Part shown: in pieces, positions 53,916 to 63,385 of the stretch
How the letters are laid out: each line of letters begins with the position of its first letter
Numbering within the stretch: position 1 is the stretch's first letter
From: Comamonas sp. BIGb0152
GTDB taxonomy: Bacteria; Pseudomonadota; Gammaproteobacteria; Burkholderiales; Burkholderiaceae_C
Reading direction: 5' to 3'
Length of the DNA stretch: 64,000 bases
NCBI RefSeq assembly: GCF_024809975.1
Contig: NZ_JANUDY010000006.1
Location: forward strand, 186,001-250,000
The notes under the pieces: generated by a model
Told to the model about the DNA's origin: nothing
What the model saw: the letters and a program-made list of their open reading frames with translations, nothing else
The model's database searches: none
Position numbers and translations under genes: made by a program

Positions 53916-55456
53916 GCACGCCCACCCCAAAAAAGCGCCCGCTGCGCCCTGCGATGGCGGGCCTGCACACCTGGGCGGGCGTGCTGTTTGGCTGGCTGCT
54001 GTACTTTATGTTTGTCACCGGCACCGCCGGTTATCTGGATACCGAGATCGACCGCTGGATGCGCCCCGAGCTGCCCCCAGCCCACTACCCGCTGCCGCCC
54101 GCACCCCAGGCCGCACACGCGCTGGCCTACCTACAGGCCCATGCACCCGATGCACGCAGCTGGTCCATCCAACTGCCGGTGGACCGCAACGAGCCCTATC
54201 TGCGTGTGGACTGGTCACCGGCCAGCGCAGCGCTGCCGCAGCCCCTGTGGCTGGATGCGCAAACCGGCGCACCCATTGCGGTGCGCGATACCGCAGGTGG
54301 CCAGACGCTCTACCAAATGCACTGGCGCCTGCACTACCTGCCCGAGGCGCTGACGGAATGGGTGGTGGCCATCGCCTCCATGGTGCTGCTGCTGGCCCTG
54401 CTGACCGGCATCGTCGCGCACCGTCGCTTTTTTGCCGACTTCTTCACCCTGCGGCTGGGCAAGGGCCAGCGCTCCTGGCTGGATGCGCACAACCTGGCCA
54501 GCGTCGCCAGCCTGCCATTTCAGCTGATGATCAGCTACTCCGGCCTCATCTTTGTGATGTTCTCCTTCATGCCGCTGATCGCCAGTGCCTGGTACGGCCT
54601 GGCACCGGGCGCGGCCGTGCGCAGCTTTTATGGTGAGCTGTTCCCACCCATGGCCACGGCGCCGCCATCGGGCCAACCCGCGCCGCTGGCCCCCATCGCC
54701 CCGCTGCTGGCCCACGCCCAGACCCGCTGGCAGGGCGCGCCGGTGGCCGTACTCACAGTACAGAACCCAGGCGACGCCAACGCTCGCATCAGCGCCATCG
54801 GCAACTTTGCGGGTGGCCCCGTGCGCGAGGCCGGCATCCTCGTCTTTGATGGCGTCAGTGGCGCGTTACTGGCCGAGCGCCCCGCACGGCAATCGGCCCC
54901 GCGCGCCGCACGCGACCTGTGGCTGGGCCTGCACGAAGGCTTGTTTGCAGGGGTGGTACTGCGCGCGCTCTACCTGCTGTCGGGCCTGCTGGGCTGCGTG
55001 ATGATTGCCACCGGCATGGTGCTCTGGTCCGCCAAGCGCCAGGCCCGCTTGCCCAGTGCAGGCCATGCACTCGTCAGCCGGCTCAACCCTGCGGCCATTT
55101 TGGGCTTGCCCGTGGCCATTGCGGCCTACCTCTGGGCCAACCGGCTGTTGCCAACTGCCATGGAGACACGTTCGCAATGGGAGCTGCAAGCGCTTTTTGC
55201 CACCTGGCTGCTGGGCTTTGTCTATGCGGCCTGCACAGCGCCCACAACGTCTTGGCGCCGCCTGGCCTGGTGTGCAGCGCTGGGCTTTGGCCTGCTGCCC
55301 CTGCTGAACGCAGCCACCAGCCAGCGGCATCTGCTCCATTCGCTGCAAACGGGCGATGCAGTGATGGCCGGCATGGACCTGGGCTTTTTGGCGCTGGGCC
55401 TGGCATTTGCAACAGGCGCCCTGGCCTTGCAACGCCGCCAAAAGGTCTGCCGCTGA
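53912..55456 (+). CDS. PepSY-associated transmembrane protein (PiuB/FsrB type)
   Basis: A 514-aa inner-membrane protein starting MSTPTPKKRPLRPAM. A PepSY_TM layout is visible: first helix (LHTWAGVLFGWLLYFMFVTG), periplasmic loop, helices with YQMHWRLHYLP, HNLASVASLPFQLMISYSG and LGLHEGLFAG with His residues, and several C-terminal helices. Such proteins are proposed to reduce ferric siderophore in the periplasm with haem-linked His. It lies in the FecI-regulated operon. Confidence 0.87.
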   Translation: MSTPTPKKRPLRPAMAGLHTWAGVLFGWLLYFMFVTGTAGYLDTEIDRWMRPELPPAHYPLPPAPQAAHALAYLQAHAPDARSWSIQLPVDRNEPYLRVDWSPASAALPQPLWLDAQTGAPIAVRDTAGGQTLYQMHWRLHYLPEALTEWVVAIASMVLLLALLTGIVAHRRFFADFFTLRLGKGQRSWLDAHNLASVASLPFQLMISYSGLIFVMFSFMPLIASAWYGLAPGAAVRSFYGELFPPMATAPPSGQPAPLAPIAPLLAHAQTRWQGAPVAVLTVQNPGDANARISAIGNFAGGPVREAGILVFDGVSGALLAERPARQSAPRAARDLWLGLHEGLFAGVVLRALYLLSGLLGCVMIATGMVLWSAKRQARLPSAGHALVSRLNPAAILGLPVAIAAYLWANRLLPTAMETRSQWELQALFATWLLGFVYAACTAPTTSWRRLAWCAALGFGLLPLLNAATSQRHLLHSLQTGDAVMAGMDLGFLALGLAFATGALALQRRQKVCR

Positions 55457-55743
55457 TGCTGGCACTGTCTGCCCTCTTGATGCTGCTGGCCCTGGCTGCG
55501 CTCGCCTTGGCGATGGACCGGCATGCCGTGTATCTGCCGCCAGCTTGGGCGGGGCACAGGCTGCGGCGTTGGCCGCAGGTGCTGGGTGCTACGGGCTTGC
55601 TCGCTTCGCTGGTTTGCATCCTCACGGTGATGGACAGCGGCTTGGCCTGGATCACCTGGCTCGGCCTGTTGGCACCCGTCACACTGTGCGTTGCGGTGGG
55701 CATGACCTGGGCCGGGCGTGGTGGCAAAGTGCGCAGCCGATAG
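55456..55743 (+). CDS. DUF3325 small membrane protein
   Basis: A 95-aa protein with three hydrophobic segments (MLALSALLMLLALAALALA, LGATGLLASLVCILTV, LLAPVTLCVAVG) that fits the DUF3325 family, regularly found after PepSY proteins in iron operons. Its ATG overlaps the upstream stop by one base (TGATG), showing translational coupling. Function unknown. Confidence 0.8.
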   Translation: MLALSALLMLLALAALALAMDRHAVYLPPAWAGHRLRRWPQVLGATGLLASLVCILTVMDSGLAWITWLGLLAPVTLCVAVGMTWAGRGGKVRSR

Positions 55744-55851
55744 GCGCTGTCGCCATCCAAGGCATCCGAAACGAGGGGGCAAGCAACCGCCAAACCACCA
55801 CCAAACCCGCACTGCTACACTGCTCCCGACCTCACTCCCCGCCCTTTAGCC

Positions 55852-56697
55852 TTGGCCCAAGCACCCCACAACCGCGCCGCCCAGCGCAAGCGCCAGTCCA
55901 GCTGGTCATCGCTGCGCATGCCCCAGCACATGGCATCCACCCTGCAGAAAAAACACTGGCTGCGCCTGCATGGCCTGTGCATGGGGCTGCTGGTCTTGCT
56001 GGTGATGTGGGCGGTCACCGCTGTGCTGCTCAAGTCCGGGGTGACGTCGATGGCGCTGCGCTATGCCATCAGCCTGGGGGTCGGCTATGCCGTATACCTG
56101 CTGGTGCTGCGGCTGTGGGCGGCCTACCTGGTGCGCAATGCCTACACGCGCCAGCGCGACGAATCCTCGGTCGACGGCCTGGATGTGCTCAACCCAACAC
56201 CCGATCTGCACTGGGGCCATGGCTCGCCCGATTGGGAAGCCGGCGGTGGCGGCGATTTTGGTGGCGGCGGCGCATCGGGCGATTGGGCCGAAGTGGACGT
56301 CTCCTCAGCGGCTTCCGGTGCTTCTGGCTCCTGGACCGATGTCGCCGACGTGGCGGATATCGGGGGCGACGAGGCAGGCATCATCATCGTGCCCATCCTG
56401 GCCGTGTTTGCCGCCCTGGTGATGGCGTTCTTTGGCTTTGGCGCGCTGCTGTGGCTGTACTTTGGCGTGGATGTGCTGCTGAGCGTGGCGGTGGAGCTGG
56501 CCTTTTCGATGATGACCGCCCGCGCCGTGGTGGGCGTGGAGCGCGCAGGCTGGTTGCCCTCTGCCGTGCGGCTGACCTGGAGGCCACTGCTCGGCGCCCT
56601 GGTCTGCGCCGTGGCGCTGGGTGCGCTGGCCGATTGGTGGGTGCCCGATGCCACCACCTTGCGCGAGGTGATCGCCCATATCCGGGGCACGCGCTAA
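55852..56697 (+). CDS. Hypothetical membrane protein with glycine-rich loop
   Basis: A 281-aa protein from a TTG start (an ATG 22 codons later is an alternative). It has two N-terminal helices (about 42-65 and 72-95), a polar loop including GGGGDFGGGGASGDW (about 125-150) and several C-terminal helices (about 170-215, 245-265). No family recognised. The Gly-rich loop with acidic residues resembles the low-complexity ends of proteins such as TPM-domain or DUF2207 members, but no such domain is evident. Confidence 0.65.
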   Translation: MAQAPHNRAAQRKRQSSWSSLRMPQHMASTLQKKHWLRLHGLCMGLLVLLVMWAVTAVLLKSGVTSMALRYAISLGVGYAVYLLVLRLWAAYLVRNAYTRQRDESSVDGLDVLNPTPDLHWGHGSPDWEAGGGGDFGGGGASGDWAEVDVSSAASGASGSWTDVADVADIGGDEAGIIIVPILAVFAALVMAFFGFGALLWLYFGVDVLLSVAVELAFSMMTARAVVGVERAGWLPSAVRLTWRPLLGALVCAVALGALADWWVPDATTLREVIAHIRGTR

Positions 56698-56784
56698 ACG
56701 CTTGGTCGCAGCCTGCAAGCCATGCACGCTGCACGGGCTGCAGCGTTGCCGTATTCTTTGAGGCTGCTTCACCCAAGGCCCCCC

Positions 56785-57072
56785 ATGCAATACACCGTCC
56801 AGCACGAAGAAGCCGATTCCAAAGGCGCTTTCTTTATCCAGCGCGATGCAGCACGCGTCGCCGAGATGACCTACAGCCGCACCAATGCCACCATGGTCAT
56901 CATTGACCACACCGAAGTGGACGACTCGCTACGCGGCGAAGGCGCAGGCCGCCAGTTGCTAGGCGCCCTGGTGGCCTGGGCCCGCGAGACGCACACCAAG
57001 GTGCTGCCGCTGTGCCCCTTTGCCAAGGCGCAGTTTGCCAAGGATGCGGCGCTGCGCGACGTGCTGTCCTGA
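56785..57072 (+). CDS. GNAT-type N-acetyltransferase (YidJ/GCN5-like small family)
   Basis: A 95-aa single-domain acetyltransferase of the PF14542 type: MQYTVQHEEADSKGAFFI, the acetyl-CoA loop LRGEGAGRQLLGALVAWARE (R-G-x-G-x-G/A), and KVLPLCPFAKAQFAKD. A longer frame to 56722 would add 21 codons over the previous gene's downstream. Substrate unknown. Confidence 0.85.
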   Translation: MQYTVQHEEADSKGAFFIQRDAARVAEMTYSRTNATMVIIDHTEVDDSLRGEGAGRQLLGALVAWARETHTKVLPLCPFAKAQFAKDAALRDVLS

Positions 57073-57286
57073 AGCGCTGGCTCAGCGGCGCGCTGCGCCA
57101 GCCATGGCATGCCATGGTTTTTCAACTTCCACCCGTTACCTTTGCAAACCACGCGGCTGTGGCATTTATGCATTCCTAGCCAACGCCGCCGAGCATGGGC
57201 CAGTAGCATCGCTACCGGGCACCATTTTGCAAACGCGCCGAGCCCTGACTCGCGGCGCTGGCCACACCATACGCCAGGGAGGAACC

Positions 57287-57709
57287 ATGGAGAAGGAGAT
57301 TCGTTTTGTCACCGTGGAGATCCACGACACGGCCTGGCAAGCCCATGTGTGCCGCGCACTGCTGGAATCAGAAGACATTCCCGCCTACTTGCGCAGCGAA
57401 CACCATATTGGCCTGCAATGGCCCATGTCGCGGGTACTCGGTGGCGTTCGCGTTGTAGTGCCTGCGCACCTGCTCCACCAGGCGCAGTCTTTGCTGGCCG
57501 AGCGCGACAACGGTACGCTGGAGCAAGCCTTGGAGCATGACTATCCCAGTGACGCGCGGGTATGCAAGGCTTGTGGCGGCACAGCGTTCCGGCTCAAAAC
57601 TCCTCTCAGCGCTGCATTGGCAACGTTTTTGATGCTCTGGTTGTGGTCAACACCGTTCCCGCCCGGCAAGGAACATTTCTGTAAGCAGTGCGGCGCCATG
57701 GCACCATAA
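57287..57709 (+). CDS. DUF2007-like signalling protein with zinc-ribbon-like tail
   Basis: A 140-aa protein with a GGGAGG box at the right spacing before the ATG. The N-terminal 75 residues fit the DUF2007 (putative signal-transducing) fold: VTVEIHDTAWQAHVCRALLES and LGGVRVVVPAHLLHQAQSLL. The C-terminal part has two C-x2-C pairs (VCKACGGTAF, FCKQCGAMAP) flanking a hydrophobic helix, an unusual combination. Role unknown. Confidence 0.75.
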   Translation: MEKEIRFVTVEIHDTAWQAHVCRALLESEDIPAYLRSEHHIGLQWPMSRVLGGVRVVVPAHLLHQAQSLLAERDNGTLEQALEHDYPSDARVCKACGGTAFRLKTPLSAALATFLMLWLWSTPFPPGKEHFCKQCGAMAP

Positions 57710-57779
57710 GACATACGGATGGAGCGGCGCCCATGCGTCATCCTCAGGTGCAGCGATAGCCATGACGGCACCGCTTGAC

Positions 57780-58595
57780 TCAAGCCCCCAGCACCCCATC
57801 CCGCAACCGCGCCAGCACCCCATTTCCCAGCGCCTGCGCGTTGTAACAAAGCCCAATACGCCGCTTCAGCTCCACCTCCAGTGGCTGGGTCTGCACACCG
57901 GGCACCTCTTGCGCAAGGGTTTCCGGCAGGATGGCCATGCCCACGCCCGCAGCCACCAAATCCAACGCCAGCGAGAAGTTGCTGGCCAGTGCGGCGGGGG
58001 TGTCGGCGCGGCTGCCGTAGAGGGGCACCAGGCGCTGGTGGCTGGGGTGGGTGGGGCAGATGATCCAGTTCATGGCTGGATCTTGCAAGGCGTTACCCGC
58101 GTTTTCTGGCACCTGGGTTTGGGCCGGCAAAGCCAGCACATAGCGCTCGCTGAGCAGCGGCAAGAACAGCTCATCCTCGCAGCGCAGCTCTTCGCTGGCC
58201 AGGCGTGCATCGCCCTCGCATTGCGCCAGCAAATGCAGCTGCAGGCCGGGCACGCAAGACCGTGCCTTGGCGGCCAGGCGCTGCACGGTGCTGCGGGCCA
58301 CATCCTGCTCCACGCCAATAGTCAGGCGCTCGCGCTCGTCGCGTTGGCGAAAGCGCTGGGCCAGGTCGTCGGCCTCGGCCAGCATGCGGCGCACCTGGGG
58401 GTAGAGCGTGCGGGCGTCGTCGGTGACTTCCACACCCCGTGCCTTGCGCACAAACAGCGCCGTGCCCAGCGACTCCTCCAGCAGGCGGATGCTGCCCGAC
58501 AGCGCGGGCTGGCTCAGGTGCAGGCGCTGTGCCGCTGCGGTGATATTGCGCTCTTCAAAGGCGGCCACAAAGGCCCGGAGTTGGCGGTAGTCCAT
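57780..58595 (-). CDS. LysR-family transcriptional regulator
   Basis: A 271-aa regulator: N-terminal winged helix (MDYRQLRAFVAAFEERNITAAAQRLHLSQPALSGSIR) and C-terminal effector-binding domain. It is divergent from the SDR gene at 58719, with a near-palindromic operator candidate in between, and probably controls it. The Met at 58595 is used; 15 upstream codons are open but extend into the operator. Confidence 0.9.
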   Translation of the reverse strand: MDYRQLRAFVAAFEERNITAAAQRLHLSQPALSGSIRLLEESLGTALFVRKARGVEVTDDARTLYPQVRRMLAEADDLAQRFRQRDERERLTIGVEQDVARSTVQRLAAKARSCVPGLQLHLLAQCEGDARLASEELRCEDELFLPLLSERYVLALPAQTQVPENAGNALQDPAMNWIICPTHPSHQRLVPLYGSRADTPAALASNFSLALDLVAAGVGMAILPETLAQEVPGVQTQPLEVELKRRIGLCYNAQALGNGVLARLRDGVLGA

Positions 58596-58602
58596 GCGTA
58601 GC

Positions 58603-58619
58603 CATAAGTTAAACGTATG
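58603..58619. promoter_or_regulatory. Candidate LysR-type operator
   Basis: CATAAGTTAAACGTATG is symmetric at 14 of 17 positions and has the T-N11-A outline of LysR boxes. It lies in the 120-bp region between the divergent LysR and SDR genes. Confidence 0.5.
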
Positions 58620-58718
58620 AGTGAAAGAAGAATAAACCATTTTTCAACCAGCACACGCCGCATTTACACTGCATTTTCTGCAGAAATATCAGAATAATCT
58701 ATTCCTTAAAGCACCACC

Positions 58719-59453
58719 ATGACCGCACCACGCAAACCCCTGATCGTTATTACCGGTGCCAGCTCGGGCATTGGCTTGGCCACCGCGCAGCTGTTCTCGT
58801 CCCTGGGCCACCCGCTGCTGCTGCTGGCCCGCCGGCTGGACAAGATGCGGGCCCTGAACCTGCCCGACTGCCTGGCGCTGTCGGTGGATGTGACCGACCG
58901 CGTAGCACTGGCTGCCGCCGTGCAGCAGGGCGAAGCGCGCTTTGGCCCGGCCGATGCCATCGTCAACAATGCCGGCGTCATGCTGCTGGGCGAGATCACG
59001 CGCCAGGACCCGGAGCAGTGGGACCGCATGCTGGATGTGAATGTCAAAGGCGTGCTCAACGGCGTGCACGCCGTTGCCGCTGGCATGGTGCAGCGCCAGC
59101 GCGGCAGCATCATCAATGTCAGCTCGGTCGCGGGCCGCAAGAGCTTTGCCAACCATGTCGCCTATGTCGGCAGCAAGTTTGCCGTGCATGGCCTGACGGA
59201 AAACCTGCGCGAAGAGCTGGCCGCCCACAATGTGCGCGTCACCACCATCGCCCCCGGCGCGGTAGAGACCGAGCTGCTCGGCCACACCACCGATGCGGCC
59301 ATCAAGTCCGGCTACGAGGATTGGAAAACCGCCATGGGCGGCAAGGTGCTGGCTGCGCAAGATGTGGCCAACGCCATCCACTACGCCTATGCACAGCCAG
59401 ATGGGGTGTGCATCCGTGAAATTGTGCTGGCCGCCACGCGCCAGCAAGCCTAA
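58719..59453 (+). CDS. SDR family oxidoreductase
   Basis: A 244-aa classical short-chain dehydrogenase: TGASSGIGLATAQLF (cofactor), NNAGVM, catalytic Ser (INVSSVAGRK) and YVGSKFAVHG (Y-x-x-x-K). Substrate unknown. It is divergent from the LysR gene, so likely LysR-controlled. Confidence 0.9.
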   Translation: MTAPRKPLIVITGASSGIGLATAQLFSSLGHPLLLLARRLDKMRALNLPDCLALSVDVTDRVALAAAVQQGEARFGPADAIVNNAGVMLLGEITRQDPEQWDRMLDVNVKGVLNGVHAVAAGMVQRQRGSIINVSSVAGRKSFANHVAYVGSKFAVHGLTENLREELAAHNVRVTTIAPGAVETELLGHTTDAAIKSGYEDWKTAMGGKVLAAQDVANAIHYAYAQPDGVCIREIVLAATRQQA

Positions 59454-59737
59454 GGCCAGCAAGACGAGCCTGGGTACTTCGTTGCCGCCGGCCGCGCCAA
59501 GCCTTGCCGTACGCTTGGACGGTCGGCGGCCTCGCGCTTCGTCTCAAGATCCGTCTTGGCGGCTTGCAGTCACCCATCACCTACGCCTTCTCCAAGCGAA
59601 ACTGATCCTAAGTATTAGTTTTTCTTAAGTTGTTATCTAAATCTCCGCTACATGGCTAGTATTTGAAGAAATACTAATAGTCAAAAATCCACTGCAAAAC
59701 GTCCAGGGTTCTGCAGTGGATGCCAAACGGAGACGAC
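59454..59737. other. Intergenic region with a perfect 20-bp palindrome
   Basis: About 280 bases holding the promoter of the LysR gene at 59738, an AT-rich stretch at 59600-59700 and the perfect palindrome at 59657-59676. No gene is seen. Confidence 0.6.
59657..59676. promoter_or_regulatory. Candidate operator palindrome
   Basis: TAGTATTT GAAG AAATACTA is a perfect inverted repeat with 8-bp arms, 61 bases upstream of a LysR gene. A related half site (AGTATTAG) lies near 59613. It may be the LysR autoregulatory site. Confidence 0.55.
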
Positions 59738-60700
59738 ATGAAGACAAGCTCGGGTCTCGATGTTCGCGCCTTGAAGATTTTCGAGGCCGTAGCGTCTTCG
59801 GGCAGCCTGTCCAAAGGGGCGGCTGCGCTGGGGGTCACGCAATCGGCGGTCTCGCAGACCATCACGCAGATTGAGGCGATCCTGCAGACGCAGGTCTTTG
59901 ACCGCTCGCAGCGGCCCTTCAAGCTCACGCCAGCGGGCATTGCGCTCAGCCGCCGGGCCGGGCAGATTGTCGAAGACATGGAGCGCCTGGTGGTGCATGT
60001 GCGCGATGCCGACCTGGCCAGCCGCCCGGCCATGCGCGTGGGCATGATCGACTCCTTTGCCGCCACCGCAGGGCCAGCCATCGTCAAGAAGGTCACCGCG
60101 TCTGCCAGCCAGTTGCTGCTCTGGTCGGGGCTGGCCAACAGCCATGCGGCCGCGCTGTTAAAGCGCCAACTCGATTTGATCGTCACCTCGGACACGCTCG
60201 AAGATGTGGACCACATCGTGCGCCGCTCCATCTTCTCTGAGCCCTTTATCGCGGTGATCCCCAAGGTGCGCGAAAAAGAGTTCAAGAACGCCGACCTCAC
60301 CACCCTGATTGAGAAGATGCCGCTGATCCGCTTCAGCGCCCGCTCCCACTTTGGCGCTTTGATCGAGCGCCATCTGCGCCGCCAGGGCTTCAGCCCGCGC
60401 CCTTACCTGGAGATCGACACCTCCGATGTGGTGATGGCCATGGTGGCCGCCGACCTGGGCTGGACCGTCACCACGCCCCTGTGCTTTTTGCAAGGCCGGG
60501 CCTACAGCGCGCAGGTCACCGCCCTGCCGCTGCCCGGTGCCAGCCTCAACCGCAGCATCTACCAGCTCTCCCGCGAAGGGGAGTATGTGGACATGGCCGA
60601 GAACTGCTTCCAAGTGAGCAGAAGCGTCATGGAAAACGACATCTTTCCCGATGTACGCCAACTGATCCCCTGGCTCAGAAGCGGGATCGCGCTGAGCTAG
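59738..60700 (+). CDS. LysR-family regulator of the downstream ABC operon
   Basis: A 320-aa regulator starting MKTSSGLDVRALKIFEAVAS with a GGAG box 8 bases upstream, which decides this start over a codon six residues earlier. It has an N-terminal HTH (GVTQSAVSQTITQIE) and LysR substrate-binding domain. It is followed on the same strand by an ABC importer and an oxidoreductase, which it probably controls. Confidence 0.9.
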   Translation: MKTSSGLDVRALKIFEAVASSGSLSKGAAALGVTQSAVSQTITQIEAILQTQVFDRSQRPFKLTPAGIALSRRAGQIVEDMERLVVHVRDADLASRPAMRVGMIDSFAATAGPAIVKKVTASASQLLLWSGLANSHAAALLKRQLDLIVTSDTLEDVDHIVRRSIFSEPFIAVIPKVREKEFKNADLTTLIEKMPLIRFSARSHFGALIERHLRRQGFSPRPYLEIDTSDVVMAMVAADLGWTVTTPLCFLQGRAYSAQVTALPLPGASLNRSIYQLSREGEYVDMAENCFQVSRSVMENDIFPDVRQLIPWLRSGIALS

Positions 60701-60815
60701 CCAGCCCTTGCACAAGCCGCTTTCCATGGCTGGGATGCCGTCGCATCCGTGCCAGGTCAGCGCCTTGTCCAGCGATTGGCCAGCTCTTTAAAAACAGGAA
60801 ATCCAAGGAGACAAA

Positions 60816-61799
60816 ATGACCCTCAACCGCCGATCTTTCATCCAGCAAAGCGCTGCCGCCTCATTCGCTGGCGCCCTGTCGCTGCCCACGTTTGCGGCAG
60901 AGCAAACCCTCAAATACGGGGGCTCACCCTGGCTGGGCCACTACCCCGCCCACCTGGCGATGGCCGAGGGCTACTTGAAGGAGGTGGGCATCACGCAGGA
61001 CTGGCAGTCGTTTGCCACCTCCTCGGCCCGCATGAGCGCCTTCATGTCCGGCGGGGTCGATATCGGCTGCGCCGGCATTGTCTCGGCATTGGCGCTGATG
61101 TCGCGCGGTGCCAAGCAGTTCGCCATCATTGCGATCCCGGAGAACTTTGGCCGGGTTGAAGGCCTGGTGGCCCGCAAAGGCATCGATAGCATTGCCGACC
61201 TCAAGGGCAAGAAGATCGGCGTGACCTTTGCCTCCAGCACCCATCTGCTGGTGCTCGATGTGCTGCAGCAGGCGGGCATCCAACCCGGCGAGGCCGACGT
61301 GCTCAACATCCCCGGCCCGGAGCTGCATGGCGCCATCAAAACCGGCCAGATCGATGCGGCCGCCGCCTGGACCCCGCACTTTGACAACATCCTGCGCGAG
61401 CCCGGCGTCAAGCTGCTCGCCGATGACTCGCAGTTCAGCCTCTACAAAACCTTCAAGGTCACGCCCGGGCCTGATGTGCTGCTGGTGCGCCGCGAGTTTG
61501 CCGCCAAGAACCGCGACCTGGTCAAGGCCTACCTGTCGGCCTACTTCAAGGCCAGCGATCTGCTGCGCGAGCAGCCCCAGAAGGCCTCGCAAGCCCTGCT
61601 CAAGTTCACCGGCCTGACGATGAAGGAGCAGATGTCGGCCGTCACCGGCTCCGACTGGTACCCGCAGGCGCAGCAAAAGGAGCTGCTCACCGGCGCGTTT
61701 GTGCAGGGCCTGCAAAAGCTGGCCGAGATGCTGGTGCAGCACAAGCAGATCGACAAGGCCCCGGTCGTCAAAGACTGGATTGATGCCTCCTTTGTCTGA
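60816..61799 (+). CDS. NitT/TauT-type ABC transporter substrate-binding protein
   Basis: A 327-aa protein with a Tat-like leader (NRRSFIQQSAAASFAGALS, RR motif) and an SsuA/TauA-like fold: YGGSPWLGHYPAHLAMAEG and GKKIGVTFASSTHLLVLDVL. An AAGGAGA box precedes it. It feeds the permease and ATPase that follow. Sulfonate, thiamine-precursor or aromatic acid substrates occur in this family; the choice cannot be made here. Confidence 0.9.
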   Translation: MTLNRRSFIQQSAAASFAGALSLPTFAAEQTLKYGGSPWLGHYPAHLAMAEGYLKEVGITQDWQSFATSSARMSAFMSGGVDIGCAGIVSALALMSRGAKQFAIIAIPENFGRVEGLVARKGIDSIADLKGKKIGVTFASSTHLLVLDVLQQAGIQPGEADVLNIPGPELHGAIKTGQIDAAAAWTPHFDNILREPGVKLLADDSQFSLYKTFKVTPGPDVLLVRREFAAKNRDLVKAYLSAYFKASDLLREQPQKASQALLKFTGLTMKEQMSAVTGSDWYPQAQQKELLTGAFVQGLQKLAEMLVQHKQIDKAPVVKDWIDASFV

Positions 61800-61816
61800 A
61801 GGCCGGAGCACACCCC

Positions 61817-62584
61817 GTGATCGCCAAACCCCCTTCCTCCATTGCACTGGCTGCCACCAGTGCCGCGTCCATCCTGCTGTTCATCGCCGTCTGGGAGGCC
61901 GTGTGCCGCGCCGGCCTGGTCGACCCCATCTTTCTGCCCCCGCCCAGCGCTGCGCTGGGCAAGGCGGTGGCCATGCTGGGCGATGGCACGTTCTGGCCCC
62001 ACATCCTGGCCTCTGCGCGCCGGGTGATGATCGGCTTTTTGGCGGCCACCGCCGTGGCCGTTCCGCTGGGCATTTTTCTGGGCACCTCGTCGTACGCCCG
62101 GGCGGCCTTTGACCCCATCCTGTCGTTCCTGCGGCCGCTGCCCTCGATGAGCTGGATTCCGCTGTCCCTCTTGTGGTTCGGCATCACCGAAACGCAGAAG
62201 TACAGCATCGTCTTCATGGGCTGCTTTGCACCCGCGATGGTGTATGTGATCGAGGCCACGCGCAATGTCGATCCGCTCTTGGTGCGCGCCGCGCAAAACC
62301 TGGGCGCCAACCGCTGGCAGGTGATGCGGGAAGTCATCCTGCCCGGCAGCCTGTCGCAGATTTTGAGCGGCTTCAAGGTCATCCTGGGCCTGGCCTGGAC
62401 CTGCGTGATCGCCGCCGAGCTGGTGGCCGCGCGCGAAGGCCTGGGCTTTCTCATCATGAACGGCAAGGAGTTCTTCCAGACCGAAGTCGTCGTGCTGGGC
62501 ATGGTGCTCATCAGCACCACGGTGCTGATCACCGACTTCTTCTTCCGACTGATTGAAAACTGGGTACTGAGGTGGAAACAATGA
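61817..62584 (+). CDS. NitT/TauT-type ABC transporter permease
   Basis: A 255-aa permease starting at a GTG 17 bases after the binding protein stop. It has about six helices and the EAA loop (EATRNVDPLLVRAAQNLGAN), with a typical BPD_transp_1 region. It overlaps the ATPase gene by 4 bases (ATGA). It is the SsuC-like channel. Confidence 0.9.
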   Translation: MIAKPPSSIALAATSAASILLFIAVWEAVCRAGLVDPIFLPPPSAALGKAVAMLGDGTFWPHILASARRVMIGFLAATAVAVPLGIFLGTSSYARAAFDPILSFLRPLPSMSWIPLSLLWFGITETQKYSIVFMGCFAPAMVYVIEATRNVDPLLVRAAQNLGANRWQVMREVILPGSLSQILSGFKVILGLAWTCVIAAELVAAREGLGFLIMNGKEFFQTEVVVLGMVLISTTVLITDFFFRLIENWVLRWKQ

Positions 62585-63372
62585 ACGCGCAACACAAAGG
62601 CCCGATGATCTCCATCCAGGGCATCGCCAAGCACTACGGTGATTTCAAGGCGCTCGAACGCGTCGATCTGGAGATTGAAAAAGGCGAGTTCGTCGTGCTG
62701 CTGGGCGCCTCGGGCTGCGGCAAATCCACCCTGCTCAACCTGGTCACCGGTTTTGACAAGCCCACCGCCGGCCGCATCGTCGTCAACGGCCGCGAGGTCA
62801 ACAAGGTCGATCCGCACTGCGGCATGGTGTTCCAGCAATACGCACTCTTCCCCTGGCTCACGGTGCTCGACAACGTCGCCTTTGGCCTGAAGATGAAGGG
62901 CATTGCCAAGGCCGAGCGCCTGGATGTTGCGCGCCGCTTTATCGACATGGTGGGCCTGCAGGGCTTTGAGGACCGATACCCCAATGCGCTGTCGGGCGGC
63001 ATGCGCCAGCGCGTCTCCATCGCCCGGGTGCTCGCCAATGACCCCGATGTGATCCTGCTTGACGAGCCCTTTGCCGCCTTGGATGCGATGACCCGCCAGG
63101 TGCTGCAGGACGAGTTGCTGCAGATCTACGAAAAGAGCAAGAAGACCATCATCTTCATCACCCACTCCATCGACGAGGCACTGCTGCTGTCCACCCGCAT
63201 GCTCATCATGAGCGCGCGGCCCGGCCGCGTGGTCACCGACATCCGCAACGACCTGCCTATGCCGCGCAATGCGCAGGTCCAGCTCTCGCCGCGCTACAAC
63301 GAGCTCAAGGGCCAGATCTGGGACACCGTGCAGTCCGAGGTCATGCGCAGCCTGCAGGCCACCCGCCACTAA
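62581..63372 (+). CDS. NitT/TauT-type ABC transporter ATP-binding protein
   Basis: A 263-aa ATPase: Walker A GASGCGKST, Q-loop VFQQYALFPW, signature LSGGM, Walker B VILLDEPFAALD and switch His in FITHSIDEAL. It starts at the ATG overlapping the permease stop. It completes the importer encoded with the binding protein and permease. Confidence 0.93.
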   Translation: MNAQHKGPMISIQGIAKHYGDFKALERVDLEIEKGEFVVLLGASGCGKSTLLNLVTGFDKPTAGRIVVNGREVNKVDPHCGMVFQQYALFPWLTVLDNVAFGLKMKGIAKAERLDVARRFIDMVGLQGFEDRYPNALSGGMRQRVSIARVLANDPDVILLDEPFAALDAMTRQVLQDELLQIYEKSKKTIIFITHSIDEALLLSTRMLIMSARPGRVVTDIRNDLPMPRNAQVQLSPRYNELKGQIWDTVQSEVMRSLQATRH

Positions 63373-63385
63373 CCACCACCATCCC

